Shown: positions 17,032 through 25,989 of the stretch, piece after piece
Layout: every line of letters starts with the position of its first letter
How positions within the stretch are numbered: the stretch's first letter is position 1
Origin: Shewanella canadensis
GTDB lineage: Bacteria; Pseudomonadota; Gammaproteobacteria; Enterobacterales; Shewanellaceae
Reading direction: 5' to 3'
Assembly (NCBI RefSeq): GCF_003966225.1
Contig: NZ_RXNU01000006.1
Span: 62,001-126,000, forward strand
DNA: 64,000 nucleotides
Made by a program: the position numbers and the translations under genes
Notes under the pieces: generated by a model
Told to the model about the DNA's origin: nothing
The model's input: the letters and a program-made list of their open reading frames with translations, nothing else
Databases searched by the model: none

Positions 17032-17317
17032 ATGACCTCCCTGTGCATGCTTCACTGTCTTCTAGGTGTAGCAGTGAAGTCGTCATTATTCAATGTGAGA
17101 CCTGAAATCAGGTAGCGTCTCTTAACCCGGGATGTCCGGGGGCAGGGAACTGAGTAACTAATCACCCAGTTAGTCTTTATAACGAGTAGTTAAGAGATAA
17201 AATTTTTGATATGTGTCATGAAGCAAACATAGGCGGGATGGGCTGGCTGTTGTGAATTGGCTCAATATGTTATAGTGCCGCCCATTATTGAGACCCGTTT
17301 AGATTGAAGAGAAAGAG

Positions 17318-17896
17318 ATGACTAAAGAACTATTAAGCCGCTGCGGTGGCAAGTGTGAATTATGTGGTAGCGAATCAAACCTAGCTGCCTTTGAGCTGCC
17401 TGAGTCGAAGGGTTACGGTGATGCGCGTATCATGATTTGTGACACTTGTACTGGTCAGATCAAAACCCCTGCAACTATCGATATGAACCATTGGCGTTGT
17501 CTTAATGACAGCATGTGGAGTCAGGTGCCGGCCGTTCAAGTTATGGCTTACCGTATGCTAAAGCAGATAAGTACAGAAGCATGGGCACGTGATCTGCTTG
17601 ATATGCTTTACCTCGATGAAGATATGCAAGCATGGGCAGAAGCGGGAATCGAAGAGGTCGATGAAGATTTTGTACCTCACAAAGACAGTAATGGCGCAAT
17701 CTTAGAGGCGGGTGATAACGTCGTTATCATTAAAGATCTTAATGTTAAAGGCACCACGTTTACCGCTAAGCGCGGCACAACCGTTCGTGGTATCTCTTTG
17801 ACGAATAATCCAGAGCATATCGAAGGTCGTGTGAACGGTACTCGTATCGTTATCTTGACCTGCTTCGTTAAGAAGGTTATGCCAAGCGAAGAGTAA
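17318..17896 (+). CDS. PhnA-domain protein with N-terminal zinc ribbon (YjdM-like)
   Basis: 192 residues. N-terminal zinc ribbon with C-GGKC-ELC (residues 9-17) and MICDTC (about 40-45), a helical middle (residues 75-110), then the PhnA SH3-like domain (residues 120-190): LEAGDNVVIIKDLNVKGTTF, KRGTTVRGISLTNNPEHIEG and RIVILTCFVKK. Despite the historical phn name, the family has no proven role in phosphonate use. The middle section is longer than in E. coli YjdM (about 110 residues). Followed by a terminator at 17922-17957. Confidence 0.88.
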   Translation: MTKELLSRCGGKCELCGSESNLAAFELPESKGYGDARIMICDTCTGQIKTPATIDMNHWRCLNDSMWSQVPAVQVMAYRMLKQISTEAWARDLLDMLYLDEDMQAWAEAGIEEVDEDFVPHKDSNGAILEAGDNVVIIKDLNVKGTTFTAKRGTTVRGISLTNNPEHIEGRVNGTRIVILTCFVKKVMPSEE

Positions 17897-17921
17897 GTCG
17901 GGCAAATACTCGATTGACTTT

Positions 17922-17957
17922 AAAGCCGCCGTTATCTCATCAATTTCGGTGGCTTTA
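17922..17957 (+). terminator. Terminator-like hairpin
   Basis: AAAGCCGCCG (17922-17931) pairs with CGGTGGCTTT (with one G-U), 16-nt loop, then ATCATTT. Confidence 0.65.
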
Positions 17958-18006
17958 TCATTTCTGGTTAACTCGCATTAGTGAGCGTGTATTTTAGGAG
18001 ATAAGT

Positions 18007-18459
18007 ATGAAGATTTGGGTCGATGCAGATGCTTGCCCTGGTGTAATTAAAGAGATTTTATTTAGGGTTGCCGATAGGGCGCAAGTCGAGGTCACCTTAG
18101 TGGCAAACCACTCCATGCGTATCCCGCCATCTCGTTTTATCAAGATGGTGACGGTGCCTTCGGGTTTCGATGTGGCCGATGATGAGATTGTGAAGCGTCT
18201 CGACGTCGGGGATCTGGTGATCACTGCCGATATACCACTCGCATCGGAAGTGATAGATAAAGGCGGCATTGCCTTAAATCCCCGTGGTGAGCTCTATACC
18301 GTGCAGAATATAAAATCGATTCTGAATATGCGGGACTTTATGGATACCATGCGAGCCAGCGGGGTTCAAACCGGAGGGCCTGCAGCGATAGGCTCGAGCG
18401 ATAAACAAGCCTTTGGTAATCAGTTAGATCGCTTTGTCACCAAATATCATAAGCTGTAA
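18007..18459 (+). CDS. YaiI/YqxD family protein (DUF188, PIN-like)
   Basis: 150 residues. [20 protein letters not shown] is the family signature. It continues with a NHSMRIPPS stretch, then [20 protein letters not shown] and [20 protein letters not shown]. The acidic residues D6, D8 and those around [11 protein letters not shown] resemble a PIN nuclease-type site. The biochemical activity of the family is not established to my knowledge. AGGAG six bases before the ATG. Full length for the family. Confidence 0.9.
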   Translation: MKIWVDADACPGVIKEILFRVADRAQVEVTLVANHSMRIPPSRFIKMVTVPSGFDVADDEIVKRLDVGDLVITADIPLASEVIDKGGIALNPRGELYTVQNIKSILNMRDFMDTMRASGVQTGGPAAIGSSDKQAFGNQLDRFVTKYHKL

Positions 18460-18462
18460 GCT

Positions 18463-18610
18463 ACGAGTTTCGGGCGACGGTGACCCATGTAGGAGCGGCT
18501 TTAGCCGCGAATGTTTCAGGACCATGGTTCACGAGTTTCGAGCGATGGTGATCCATGTAGGAGCGGCTTTAGCCGCGAATGTTTCTGAGCCATGGTTCAC
18601 GAGTTTCGAT
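18463..18610. repeat. 68-bp tandem repeat carrying a REP-like palindrome
   Basis: Units 18463-18530 and 18531-18598, then 12 bases of a third. Each holds TGTAGGAGCGGCTTTAGCCG followed by CGA, whose core CGGCTTTAGCCG is an inverted repeat (extragenic palindrome type known from pseudomonads and xanthomonads), and the flanks CCATGGTTCACGAGTTTCG. The copies differ at a few positions. Confidence 0.9.
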
Positions 18611-18650
18611 ATTTAATCTTTTTAACTTTCTTTGATTTGTCGTTATTGAT

Positions 18651-18685
18651 ACTTCCTACTTCCTACTTCCTACTTCCTACTTCCT
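18651..18685. repeat. ACTTCCT heptamer array, 5 units
   Basis: Five perfect head-to-tail ACTTCCT units, preceded by TTATTGAT. A longer array with the same unit and the same ATTGAT leader is at 38854. Confidence 0.95.
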
Positions 18686-18862
18686 ATCGTGACATTGCGC
18701 TAGTTTAGCTTTGGCTGAACTATTGTTGGTTCACATTTTTCACCTGGTAATTACATTTTTTACTTGAAGTTTATCTCTATTGGGCATATTTTAGCTTCAA
18801 GCTTAAACTTAAGTTTGGTATCCAAACAAATGTTTGTTTGGCGTGTAACCTGGATAATAAAG

Positions 18863-19954
18863 ATGACAGAACGCGAACTAGAGATACTGGCACTACTTAA
18901 ACAAGACCCACTCATCGCGCAACAGAGCTTAGCCGATCAGTTAGGCATAAGCCGTTCCGCCGTTGCCGGGCATATCATGAACCTCACCAATAAAGGCGTC
19001 ATTCGGGGAAAAGGTTATATCTTAGCTGAATCCCGATATGCGGTTGTGATCGGCGGGGCCAATATGGATATTCTTGGTCGTCCGTTAAATTCATTGCAGG
19101 TCGGTGATTCAAACCCCGGCAGTGTGAGCTGCTCTCCCGGAGGCGTCGGGCGTAATATCGCCGAGAACTTAGCAAGGTTAGGTTCCGAGACGCGGCTAAT
19201 CAGCGCCATAGGTAAAGATACTTATGGGCAGATGATCGTGAGTCAATGTCAGCAAGCCGGTATCGATATGAAAGGCTGCTTACAGCTCAATGATGCTAAT
19301 ACCTCCACCTACCTTTCTGTACTCGATGGCGATAGCGATATGCATGTTGCTATCAATGACATGGCCATTTTAGAGCGTTTGAGTGTCGAGGTTCTCAAAG
19401 AGAAGGAGGAGCTATTAAGGCGCGCAGATCTTATTATTCTGGATGCAAATTTATCAGCAGAGTCATTGGAATATCTGCTCAATAACTTCTCCGACAGACC
19501 CATCTTTGTAGATACCGTTTCTTGTGTTAAAGCGAAGAAAATTAAGCCATTTTTAAGTTCTGTACACACGTTAAAGCCCAATCTTAAAGAGGCCGAACAG
19601 CTCTCAGGGATCATCATAGAAGATTATAGCGAGCTACCGGGTTTAGCTAACTGGTTCCATAACCAAGGGGTTAAGCGCATCTTCCTCAGTCTGGGTAGTG
19701 ATGGTGTCTTTTACAGTGATGAAGGTGCTCAAGCCCTTATTCCTGCCATCCCAATAGCAATGGTTAATGCGAACGGAGCCGGAGATGCGTTTCTTGCCGG
19801 TCTTGCTCATGGCTGGATCCAGGAATGGAGCATAGAGCAATCCACCAAATTTGCTATGGCCGCAGCAGTCGTGGCGTTGTCACACATTGCGACCATTAAT
19901 CCAAATATGTCAGAAATTTCCGTAAACCGAATTATCAAGGAGTCAACATGTTAG
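18863..19954 (+). CDS. psuK: Pseudouridine kinase with N-terminal helix-turn-helix
   Basis: 363 residues from ATG 18863 (an ATG at 18764 lacks a ribosome site). Residues 1-54 are a winged-helix-like segment (LLKQDPLIAQQSLADQLGIS, then RSAVAGHIMNLTNKGVI). From 60 on it is a PfkB/ribokinase fold: VVIGGANMDILGRP, the GGVGRNIAENLARLG motif, and the C-terminal anion-hole motif NANGAGDAFLAGLAHG with catalytic Asp. It would phosphorylate pseudouridine for cleavage by PsuG. The psuG start codon lies inside the end of this gene (ATGTTAG overlap), which fixes the substrate more firmly than the kinase sequence alone. Confidence 0.9.
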   Translation: MTERELEILALLKQDPLIAQQSLADQLGISRSAVAGHIMNLTNKGVIRGKGYILAESRYAVVIGGANMDILGRPLNSLQVGDSNPGSVSCSPGGVGRNIAENLARLGSETRLISAIGKDTYGQMIVSQCQQAGIDMKGCLQLNDANTSTYLSVLDGDSDMHVAINDMAILERLSVEVLKEKEELLRRADLIILDANLSAESLEYLLNNFSDRPIFVDTVSCVKAKKIKPFLSSVHTLKPNLKEAEQLSGIIIEDYSELPGLANWFHNQGVKRIFLSLGSDGVFYSDEGAQALIPAIPIAMVNANGAGDAFLAGLAHGWIQEWSIEQSTKFAMAAAVVALSHIATINPNMSEISVNRIIKESTC

Positions 19955-20862
19955 AGCAGTACCTAGATATTAATCCAGAAGTCGCAGCGGCAATTGCAGC
20001 CGGAAAGCCAGTTGTTGCACTGGAGTCTACGATTATTTCACACGGAATGCCTTACCCACAAAACGTGGAAACGGCCCTGAAAGTTGAGCAGATAATTCGT
20101 GATAATGGCGCGATCCCTGCGACGATAGCCATTTTGAAGGGACGATTGAAAGTGGGTATGACTCATGAGGAGATCGAATATTTAGGTAAGGCAGGTTTAG
20201 ATGTCATCAAGACCAGTCGCCGCGATATCCCCTTTATTGTCGCTAAGCAGGTCGATGGTGCGACTACCGTTGCTTCTACCATGATTTTGGCATCGATGGC
20301 GGGTATCAAAGTATTTGCCACTGGCGGTATCGGTGGTGTTCATCGTGGTGCACAACAGACATTTGATATCTCAGCCGATCTTCAAGAGTTAGCCAATACC
20401 GATGTGGCGGTAATTTGTGCCGGCGCTAAATCTATTTTGGATATCGGCCTGACTCTGGAGTATCTGGAGACTCAGGGCGTTCCGGTTATCGGCCATCAAA
20501 CTGATACACTGCCTGCTTTCTACACCCGTGAAAGTGAGTTTGGTGTCGACTATAGACTGGACAGTGCCGAGCAGATCGCTACGGCGATGAAAGCCAAGTG
20601 GGAGATGGGATTAAAAGGTGGCGTCGTCGTTGCTAACCCAATTCCGGAAGAGTATCAGCTCGATCGCGCCATGATAGATCAGGTGATCCTCGATGCCGTT
20701 GCCGAGATGGACAGTAAAGGGATATCGGGTAAAGAGTCTACCCCATTCTTGCTGGCTAAGGTTGCTGAGAAAACAGAAGGCACCAGTCTGAAAGCCAACA
20801 TCGAGCTTGTGTTTAATAACGCCAAGTTGGCGGCTGGAATTGCTGTCGAATATGCGAAGTAA
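19948..20862 (+). CDS. psuG: Pseudouridine-5'-phosphate glycosidase
   Basis: 304 residues, full length. Conserved motifs: PVVALESTIISHGMPYPQN with the metal/active-site Glu26, TSRRDIPFIVAKQ, GATTVASTMILA, FATGGIGGVHRGA, and the catalytic Lys161 in ICAGAKSILDIG. It cleaves pseudouridine 5'-phosphate to uracil and ribose 5-phosphate. AAGGAGTCAAC precedes the ATG, which overlaps the psuK stop, so the two are one operon. No pseudouridine transporter follows; a terminator does. Confidence 0.95.
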   Translation: MLEQYLDINPEVAAAIAAGKPVVALESTIISHGMPYPQNVETALKVEQIIRDNGAIPATIAILKGRLKVGMTHEEIEYLGKAGLDVIKTSRRDIPFIVAKQVDGATTVASTMILASMAGIKVFATGGIGGVHRGAQQTFDISADLQELANTDVAVICAGAKSILDIGLTLEYLETQGVPVIGHQTDTLPAFYTRESEFGVDYRLDSAEQIATAMKAKWEMGLKGGVVVANPIPEEYQLDRAMIDQVILDAVAEMDSKGISGKESTPFLLAKVAEKTEGTSLKANIELVFNNAKLAAGIAVEYAK

Positions 20863-20869
20863 GTAGCAA

Positions 20870-20891
20870 AATGTCTGTTTAATTCAGACAT
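20870..20891 (+). other. Hairpin after psuG
   Basis: ATGTCTG-TTTAATT-CAGACAT, a 7-bp perfect stem just after the stop and 15 nt before the main terminator. It may stabilise the 3' end. Confidence 0.5.
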
Positions 20892-20905
20892 TATTTGCAA
20901 AAGAG

Positions 20906-20929
20906 AAGGCGCCTGAGGGTGCCTTTTTT
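20906..20929 (+). terminator. Rho-independent terminator of psuKG
   Basis: AAGGCGCC-TGAG-GGTGCCTT followed by TTTT: 8-bp stem (one G-U), 4-nt loop. Confidence 0.9.
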
Positions 20930-21129
20930 GTGTCCAGTCTTTGTTTCATGGAGTTAACAGACCTGAATTTTTTTGGGGGGGGAAGTGAAAAGAGGAGAGG
21001 GATATTTCAGCTTACCGGTAATGAGCGGAGCGTCAATTCTGTCCTTAAAGAGAATGTATTTGGTTGAATATTCATTTCTTGTCTAGGATTAGTGTACAGG
21101 TATTAACCTGCCTGGCGGAGATAACACTG

Positions 21130-22413
21130 ATGAAGCTACATTGGCAGATCTTGATTGCCATCTTACTGGCTATCTTAGTCGGTATTGTGACAGTCCCCGA
21201 AAGTGCGATATATGAAATTTATGATTTCATCGGCACTATGTTTCTCAATGCCCTCAAGATGGTAATTGTGCCTCTGATCATGTCATCTATTATCTCGAGT
21301 ATGGCCGGCCTTAACCATGGCGATAGTTTAGGGCGACTCGGGCTAAAGACAATGGCTTATTACACCATGACCAGCCTGTTAGCCATCTTGATCGGTTTGA
21401 CTCTGGTTAATATTACTCTACCGGGGATCATCGATGGGCAACCCGCTGGAGAGTTACTCAACCTCAATACCAACAGCTCAGAGGTTGCGTCGACACTAAG
21501 TCAGGTTGAGGGGCGAGGTAGCAAAGATCTGGTTGAGATCTTTGTCAGAATGATCCCGACCAATATTGTGGAGGCGGCAAGCGAAGGGCAGATGTTGGGG
21601 CTTATCTTTTTCAGTTTACTGTTTGGCTTCTTTATGGGGCGCGTCGAGGGGCGCAGGGGAGAGGTACTGCGGGACTTTTGGAAAGGCGTCGCTAAAACTA
21701 TGGTACTTATTACTCAGTTTGTCCTTAAGTTTGCTCCTTTGGGAATATTTGCATTGATTGCAAGGACGGTGAGTGCAACAGGCTTTAATGCGTTCGAGCC
21801 TATGTTGGTATTTATGTTTACTGTTATCTTCTCTCTGGCACTTCACGCGTTCATCGTTTTACCTCTGCTGCTAAAATTTGTTGGCAGAGTGAGCCCCATA
21901 AAGCAGATTGTTGCTATGTCTCCGGCGATGTTAATGGCGTTTTCAACGGCTTCCTCCTCTGCGACTCTGCCATTGACCATGCAGTGCATACAAAAGCGAG
22001 CCGGAGTGTCGAGAAAAACCGCAAGCTTTGTTTTACCTTTGGGGGCTACGGTCAATATGGACGGCACGGCGCTTTATGAGTGTGTGGCCGCGATGTTTAT
22101 TGCCCAAGCCTATGGATTGGAGCTCGGGTTTATCACACAATTTACCATTGTGTTAGTGGCACTGCTCACTTCAATTGGGGTCGCGGGCATTCCGGCTGCG
22201 AGTTTGGTGGCTATTACCGTGATTTTGGGGGCTATAGGTTTGCCGCTTGAAGCGATAGGTTTATTACTGGTGACAGATAGAATACTGGATATGCTACGAA
22301 CATCGGTCAATGTATTCAGTGATGCGTGTGGAACCGTGATAATCGCAAAATCAGAGGGGGAGAGCTGGGTGCTCAATCAAGACAGTGAAGTGGTCGAGGC
22401 TGTGGGGGATTGA
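21130..22413 (+). CDS. Dicarboxylate/amino acid:cation symporter (DAACS family)
   Basis: 427 residues from ATG 21130, which has GGAG nine bases upstream; the TTG at 21064 is not credible. Eight hydrophobic helices and two re-entrant loops, with family motifs SSSATLPLTMQC (the serine-rich HP1 tip), NMDGTALYECVAAMFIAQ in TM7 (Na+ site) and AGIPAASLVAITVIL in HP2. This is the GltP/GltT/DctA group of Na+- or H+-coupled carriers for glutamate, aspartate or C4-dicarboxylates; the exact substrate is not clear. The helix-8 region ILDMLRTSVNVFSDACGTVI keeps the Asp, Arg and Asn typical of acidic substrate binding. Confidence 0.9.
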   Translation: MKLHWQILIAILLAILVGIVTVPESAIYEIYDFIGTMFLNALKMVIVPLIMSSIISSMAGLNHGDSLGRLGLKTMAYYTMTSLLAILIGLTLVNITLPGIIDGQPAGELLNLNTNSSEVASTLSQVEGRGSKDLVEIFVRMIPTNIVEAASEGQMLGLIFFSLLFGFFMGRVEGRRGEVLRDFWKGVAKTMVLITQFVLKFAPLGIFALIARTVSATGFNAFEPMLVFMFTVIFSLALHAFIVLPLLLKFVGRVSPIKQIVAMSPAMLMAFSTASSSATLPLTMQCIQKRAGVSRKTASFVLPLGATVNMDGTALYECVAAMFIAQAYGLELGFITQFTIVLVALLTSIGVAGIPAASLVAITVILGAIGLPLEAIGLLLVTDRILDMLRTSVNVFSDACGTVIIAKSEGESWVLNQDSEVVEAVGD

Positions 22414-22463
22414 GCGCGACTTATTATCTGGGTTAGAGACGATAAGTCGCGAGAACAGTGCTT

Positions 22464-23570
22464 TTACTGAGCGCACCTGACGCAATTTTTGCCAGCTTGC
22501 TTAGCCAAGTAGACAGCCTCATCCGCCCGCTTTATCAGTTCACTGTAATGTTGCATCTGATCTGTCCTGGAAGAGACTCCGACACTAATACTGCCCTGCC
22601 AGCTGCCACTTCCGAATGAGACCGTCATGGCGGCCACTTTAGCGTGAACCTGAGTGGCAATGTGCCTGATACCACTAAGATCGGTTGCCGGGCAGATGAT
22701 AATAAATTCATCTCCCCCTAAACGGCACACTATGTCATCGGTACGTACGGCATGTTGCAACTCTCTGGATAACTCGCATAACACCTTATCGCCGGCATCA
22801 TGCCCATAGGTATCATTAACTATTTTAAAGTGGTCTGCATCTAACATCATACACGCCAGTGGTTGTACGCCTGGCTCACACTCCTGCCAAAGTTGAGTGA
22901 GCTTCTCCATGGCAAATCGCCGGTTGGGTAAACCGGTTAGTACATCGGTAACCGAGAGCTTTTCCAGGTGGGCATTGGCGTCTATTAACTCTTGCGTGCG
23001 CTGCTGAACCTTCTCTTCGAGTGAGTGATTAAACTCTATTAGCTGTTTGTTACGTTGGGATACCTGTTTAAACAGGCCATTGAGCGCCTTGAGTAATGGG
23101 GCTGTGGCACTATCGGTTTGAGACTCCTCCCTTTCGAAGGCTTGTGCAGAAGATAAACCAGAGTCTATGGCGACAATCTGTCTGGCCATATTCTGGTCGG
23201 CGCCTAAGATATGGTAGGCAAGCCATTGAGTCAGAAAATCCAGAAGGTATTTAAGGGTGTCAGGGCTGTCGACAGAGGTTGAAGCTTGAATCGCCTCCAT
23301 CTCGCTCAAGAAGTAGTTGTGGGCTTCTTTTTGCAGCTTTACGTGTCGCTCATCGACCCCTTTCTCTTGCATCAGGGCTTCTTCATCTTGAAAATGATGC
23401 CGGGTATAGCGCCACAATTCACTGAGAACCTGGTTGATATCGCTTGATTTCAAATTATTACTGGCGAGCAGGTGCCCAAACCGATTGATCAGGTTTACAA
23501 GCTGGTGGTGTTGCCTGTCAACATCATCTAAACCGGTAACAAAGTGTCCATCCCACTGAAACGAATCCAT
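22464..23570 (-). CDS. Hemerythrin-domain diguanylate cyclase
   Basis: 368 residues. Residues 1-135 form a bacteriohemerythrin four-helix bundle with a full set of di-iron ligands in the expected order (H22, H59, E63, H76, a His in KEAHNYF, H120 in LAYHILGAD and its Asp). A coiled coil covers about 155-210 (NKQLIEFNHSLEEKVQQRTQ). The GGDEF domain (about 210-368) has an intact active site in CRLGGDEFIIICP and the inhibitory RxxD five residues upstream (RTDD). Likely a cytoplasmic O2- or redox-controlled c-di-GMP synthase with product inhibition. No signal peptide. Single gene. Confidence 0.93.
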   Translation of the reverse strand: MDSFQWDGHFVTGLDDVDRQHHQLVNLINRFGHLLASNNLKSSDINQVLSELWRYTRHHFQDEEALMQEKGVDERHVKLQKEAHNYFLSEMEAIQASTSVDSPDTLKYLLDFLTQWLAYHILGADQNMARQIVAIDSGLSSAQAFEREESQTDSATAPLLKALNGLFKQVSQRNKQLIEFNHSLEEKVQQRTQELIDANAHLEKLSVTDVLTGLPNRRFAMEKLTQLWQECEPGVQPLACMMLDADHFKIVNDTYGHDAGDKVLCELSRELQHAVRTDDIVCRLGGDEFIIICPATDLSGIRHIATQVHAKVAAMTVSFGSGSWQGSISVGVSSRTDQMQHYSELIKRADEAVYLAKQAGKNCVRCAQ

Positions 23571-23919
23571 ACGATTTTACAAACTCACTAAAATTTTGCC
23601 GACGATGATTGTAGGTTTAGTCATATAGATTGTCTTTGTTCTGGCGCACAGTTTTACCAGCTAATATTACTCATTGTTTTTAAGTGATTATTTGGTCAGG
23701 GGGGGATAATCACTGACTTTAAAAGGGGTAACTCAGATGTACGTTACACCGTTCATACCGGAGTTAACTCACCGCAGTTTCTGCTGTTTGTAAGATGAAT
23801 GCTTGCTATAGAGGCATGAGCTTTAAAAAGCCTGATAACTCACTGAAAATTTAGCTTTATACCCGCTGAAGATGTTATAGTTTTGTAAATTGACAATTCG
23901 ATTTTAAAGGAACTGTAAA
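23571..23919. other. Intergenic region before gltS
   Basis: About 350 bases without a gene. Contains a G7 tract at 23699-23705 between divergent promoters. I see no operator I can name. Confidence 0.4.
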
Positions 23920-25149
23920 ATGGAACCTCACATCCTTGAGATTAAAGACTTTGTCTCCTTTACCTTAGCCATTATTGCGCTATTTATCGGTAAAGCGATC
24001 ATCTCTCGTTACGAGCTATTGCGTAAGTACAGCATTCCCGAGCCAGTGGTTGGGGGCTTTGCCTGCGCCGCTATTGTCGGGATCCTCTATTATGCCTTTG
24101 GTTTACAAATTGAGTTTAATTTGGATGTCAGAGATATTTTGCTGCTCTATTTCTTTGCCGGAATAGGCTTGAAGGCCGACTTCGCGACTCTGCTCAAAGG
24201 GGGAAAGCCCCTGTTGATCCTGATACTTCTTTCCAGTGTATTTATCTTCTTACAGAACTTCACGGGAGTGAGTGTTGCTACTCTATTTGGGTTAGATCCC
24301 AAAGCGGGGCTGATGTCTGGTTCTATCTCGCTTATCGGTGGCGTAGGTACTGCTATGGCGTGGACCCCCACCTTTGTGGAGGAGTTAGGTATCGCTAATG
24401 CTAATGAGTTGGGTATCGCATCGAACACATTAGGTTTAATCTCTGCCTGTGTTATCGGTGGTCCCATCGCGGCTTACCTGATGAAGCGCCATCATATTAA
24501 ACCCAACCTGGATGAAGAGCTCGATATCGGCGCCAGCCATAAGAGTAGTTCAAACCATATTCAGGTCGATTATTTTGGTGTACTCAGAGCCTGGTTATGG
24601 TTAAACGTGACACTGATTATTGGTTATTTTATCGATCTGGCGATGCAGGAAGCCGGGCTTAAATTGCCTATGTTTGTCGCCTGCCTGCTCGCGGGTATTA
24701 TTATCGGCAATGTCGGTCGTGGGCTACTGAATCGTAAGAAAGACAGAGACCTTACCTATGTGGAGGAGGCGTCCAGAGGGTTATCCTTAATTCAGGATAT
24801 CTGTTTAGGTATGTTCTTAACGATGGCGCTGATGAGTCTGAAGATATGGGAGCTCGAGGGTAGTCTATTTTATATCTCGGTGGTGATGTCGATACAGGTA
24901 TTGCTGTCGGTGTTGTTTACCGTATTTATCGTGTTTCGCGCCATGGGTAAAGATTATGAGGCGGCGGTTATCTGCTCCGGCTTTGGCGGGGTAACCTTAG
25001 GCTCTACGGCTACAGCTATCGTAAATATGACGGCGGTATCTCAACAATATGGTGCGGCGCACAGGGCCTTTATTATCGTGCCTTTGGTATGCGGTTTCTT
25101 CATCGATATCATCAATGCGATGATCATTAATCTGTTTGTGAACTTTTAG
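23920..25149 (+). CDS. gltS: Sodium/glutamate symporter
   Basis: 409 residues, the usual GltS length, with about ten membrane helices in two inverted repeats. Signature regions: YSIPEPVVGGFACAAIVG, LLYFFAGIGLKADFATLLKG, SLIGGVGTAMAWTPTFVE and, in the second half, ICSGFGGVTLGSTATAIVNM with the matching re-entrant loop. It imports glutamate with Na+. AAGGA eight bases before the ATG. Monocistronic; a perfect 29-bp palindrome lies between it and the convergent NUDIX gene. Confidence 0.94.
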   Translation: MEPHILEIKDFVSFTLAIIALFIGKAIISRYELLRKYSIPEPVVGGFACAAIVGILYYAFGLQIEFNLDVRDILLLYFFAGIGLKADFATLLKGGKPLLILILLSSVFIFLQNFTGVSVATLFGLDPKAGLMSGSISLIGGVGTAMAWTPTFVEELGIANANELGIASNTLGLISACVIGGPIAAYLMKRHHIKPNLDEELDIGASHKSSSNHIQVDYFGVLRAWLWLNVTLIIGYFIDLAMQEAGLKLPMFVACLLAGIIIGNVGRGLLNRKKDRDLTYVEEASRGLSLIQDICLGMFLTMALMSLKIWELEGSLFYISVVMSIQVLLSVLFTVFIVFRAMGKDYEAAVICSGFGGVTLGSTATAIVNMTAVSQQYGAAHRAFIIVPLVCGFFIDIINAMIINLFVNF

Positions 25150-25236
25150 TTTATAAGAGTTAGTTTATAAGGATTAATGTGTAAGGGGGAGTTTACAGCT
25201 TTAGTTAACAAGACTAGCTTCACTCCTGATAAATGG

Positions 25237-25265
25237 TGATATCGATAGAGCCTCTATCGATATCA
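25237..25265. repeat. Perfect 29-bp palindrome between convergent genes
   Basis: TGATATCGATAGAG (25237-25250), one base, then the exact reverse complement CTCTATCGATATCA (25252-25265). No T-tract follows on either strand, so it is not a standard terminator, though as RNA it would form a very stable hairpin. Confidence 0.85.
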
Positions 25266-25290
25266 TTTCTAGCTCTGGCAAGGTTGCCGA

Positions 25291-25812
25291 TTACCCTTGG
25301 ATGAGTTCGTCCACAATCAGTTTCAGGAGGAAGGTTTCTCTCTCGATCGACATCCCTTTCTTCGGGCTGTTAGCCATGGTGTGTTCGTTATGGGCTATTG
25401 CCTCATGAATATTAATCCATACCGGCTCCATACCATTTTGTATCTCGTGCTCTTCCAGTCGGGTTTCGCCCAACTCTGGGTGGATATTACACACATAGCA
25501 GTAGGACTCCATATGCATGATATCGTGATCGTCTTTATACCAAGGCCGGTACTCTTCGTATAAACCAAACTCACTCATAACCTCAATATGTTGAGCGCCG
25601 GTTTCCTCCTCTAACTCTCGGAGTAATCCGGCTTCAATCCCTTCGCCGCCATCGATACCACCACCGGGAATACTGTAATCATGATAACGCTCGGTATAGA
25701 GCATTAAGATATTCTCACCGTCTAAAATGATGCCTCGGGCGGCCTTACGGTGGAACTGCTTGCCTTCGAGTGTTTGAATATCAGGATGAATAGTGGATTT
25801 TAATAGGCGCAT
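25291..25812 (-). CDS. NUDIX hydrolase
   Basis: 173 residues. A complete Nudix box at about 51-73: GGIDGGEGIEAGLL followed by RELEEETGA, matching GX5EX7REUXEEXGU, so the metal-binding Glu residues are present. Preceded by HRKAARGIILDGENILMLY, the usual first strand pair. Such enzymes cleave nucleoside diphosphates linked to another moiety; the substrate is not evident. The start ATG has no clear ribosome site. Convergent with gltS. Confidence 0.9.
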   Translation of the reverse strand: MRLLKSTIHPDIQTLEGKQFHRKAARGIILDGENILMLYTERYHDYSIPGGGIDGGEGIEAGLLRELEEETGAQHIEVMSEFGLYEEYRPWYKDDHDIMHMESYCYVCNIHPELGETRLEEHEIQNGMEPVWINIHEAIAHNEHTMANSPKKGMSIERETFLLKLIVDELIQG

Positions 25813-25989
25813 GAAAGTGTCTGGTGCCGGAACGAGGATAGTGGGCTGCGAGTATAACTCAGAGTCTTGAATAGCGTGTCATCTGAATTGGAGTAGCAAG
25901 CTGACTTTCCTTTTACTGGCTTGAGGGGGACTGCCTGAGAAGTCCCCTTATGATGCTATTTAGCCTGAACTCGGGTTAACGAATTCAGG

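Noticed and set aside
18463..18610. 68-bp repeats as a CRISPR or tRNA remnant
   Set aside because: Only two units, directly adjacent with no spacers, and no cloverleaf.
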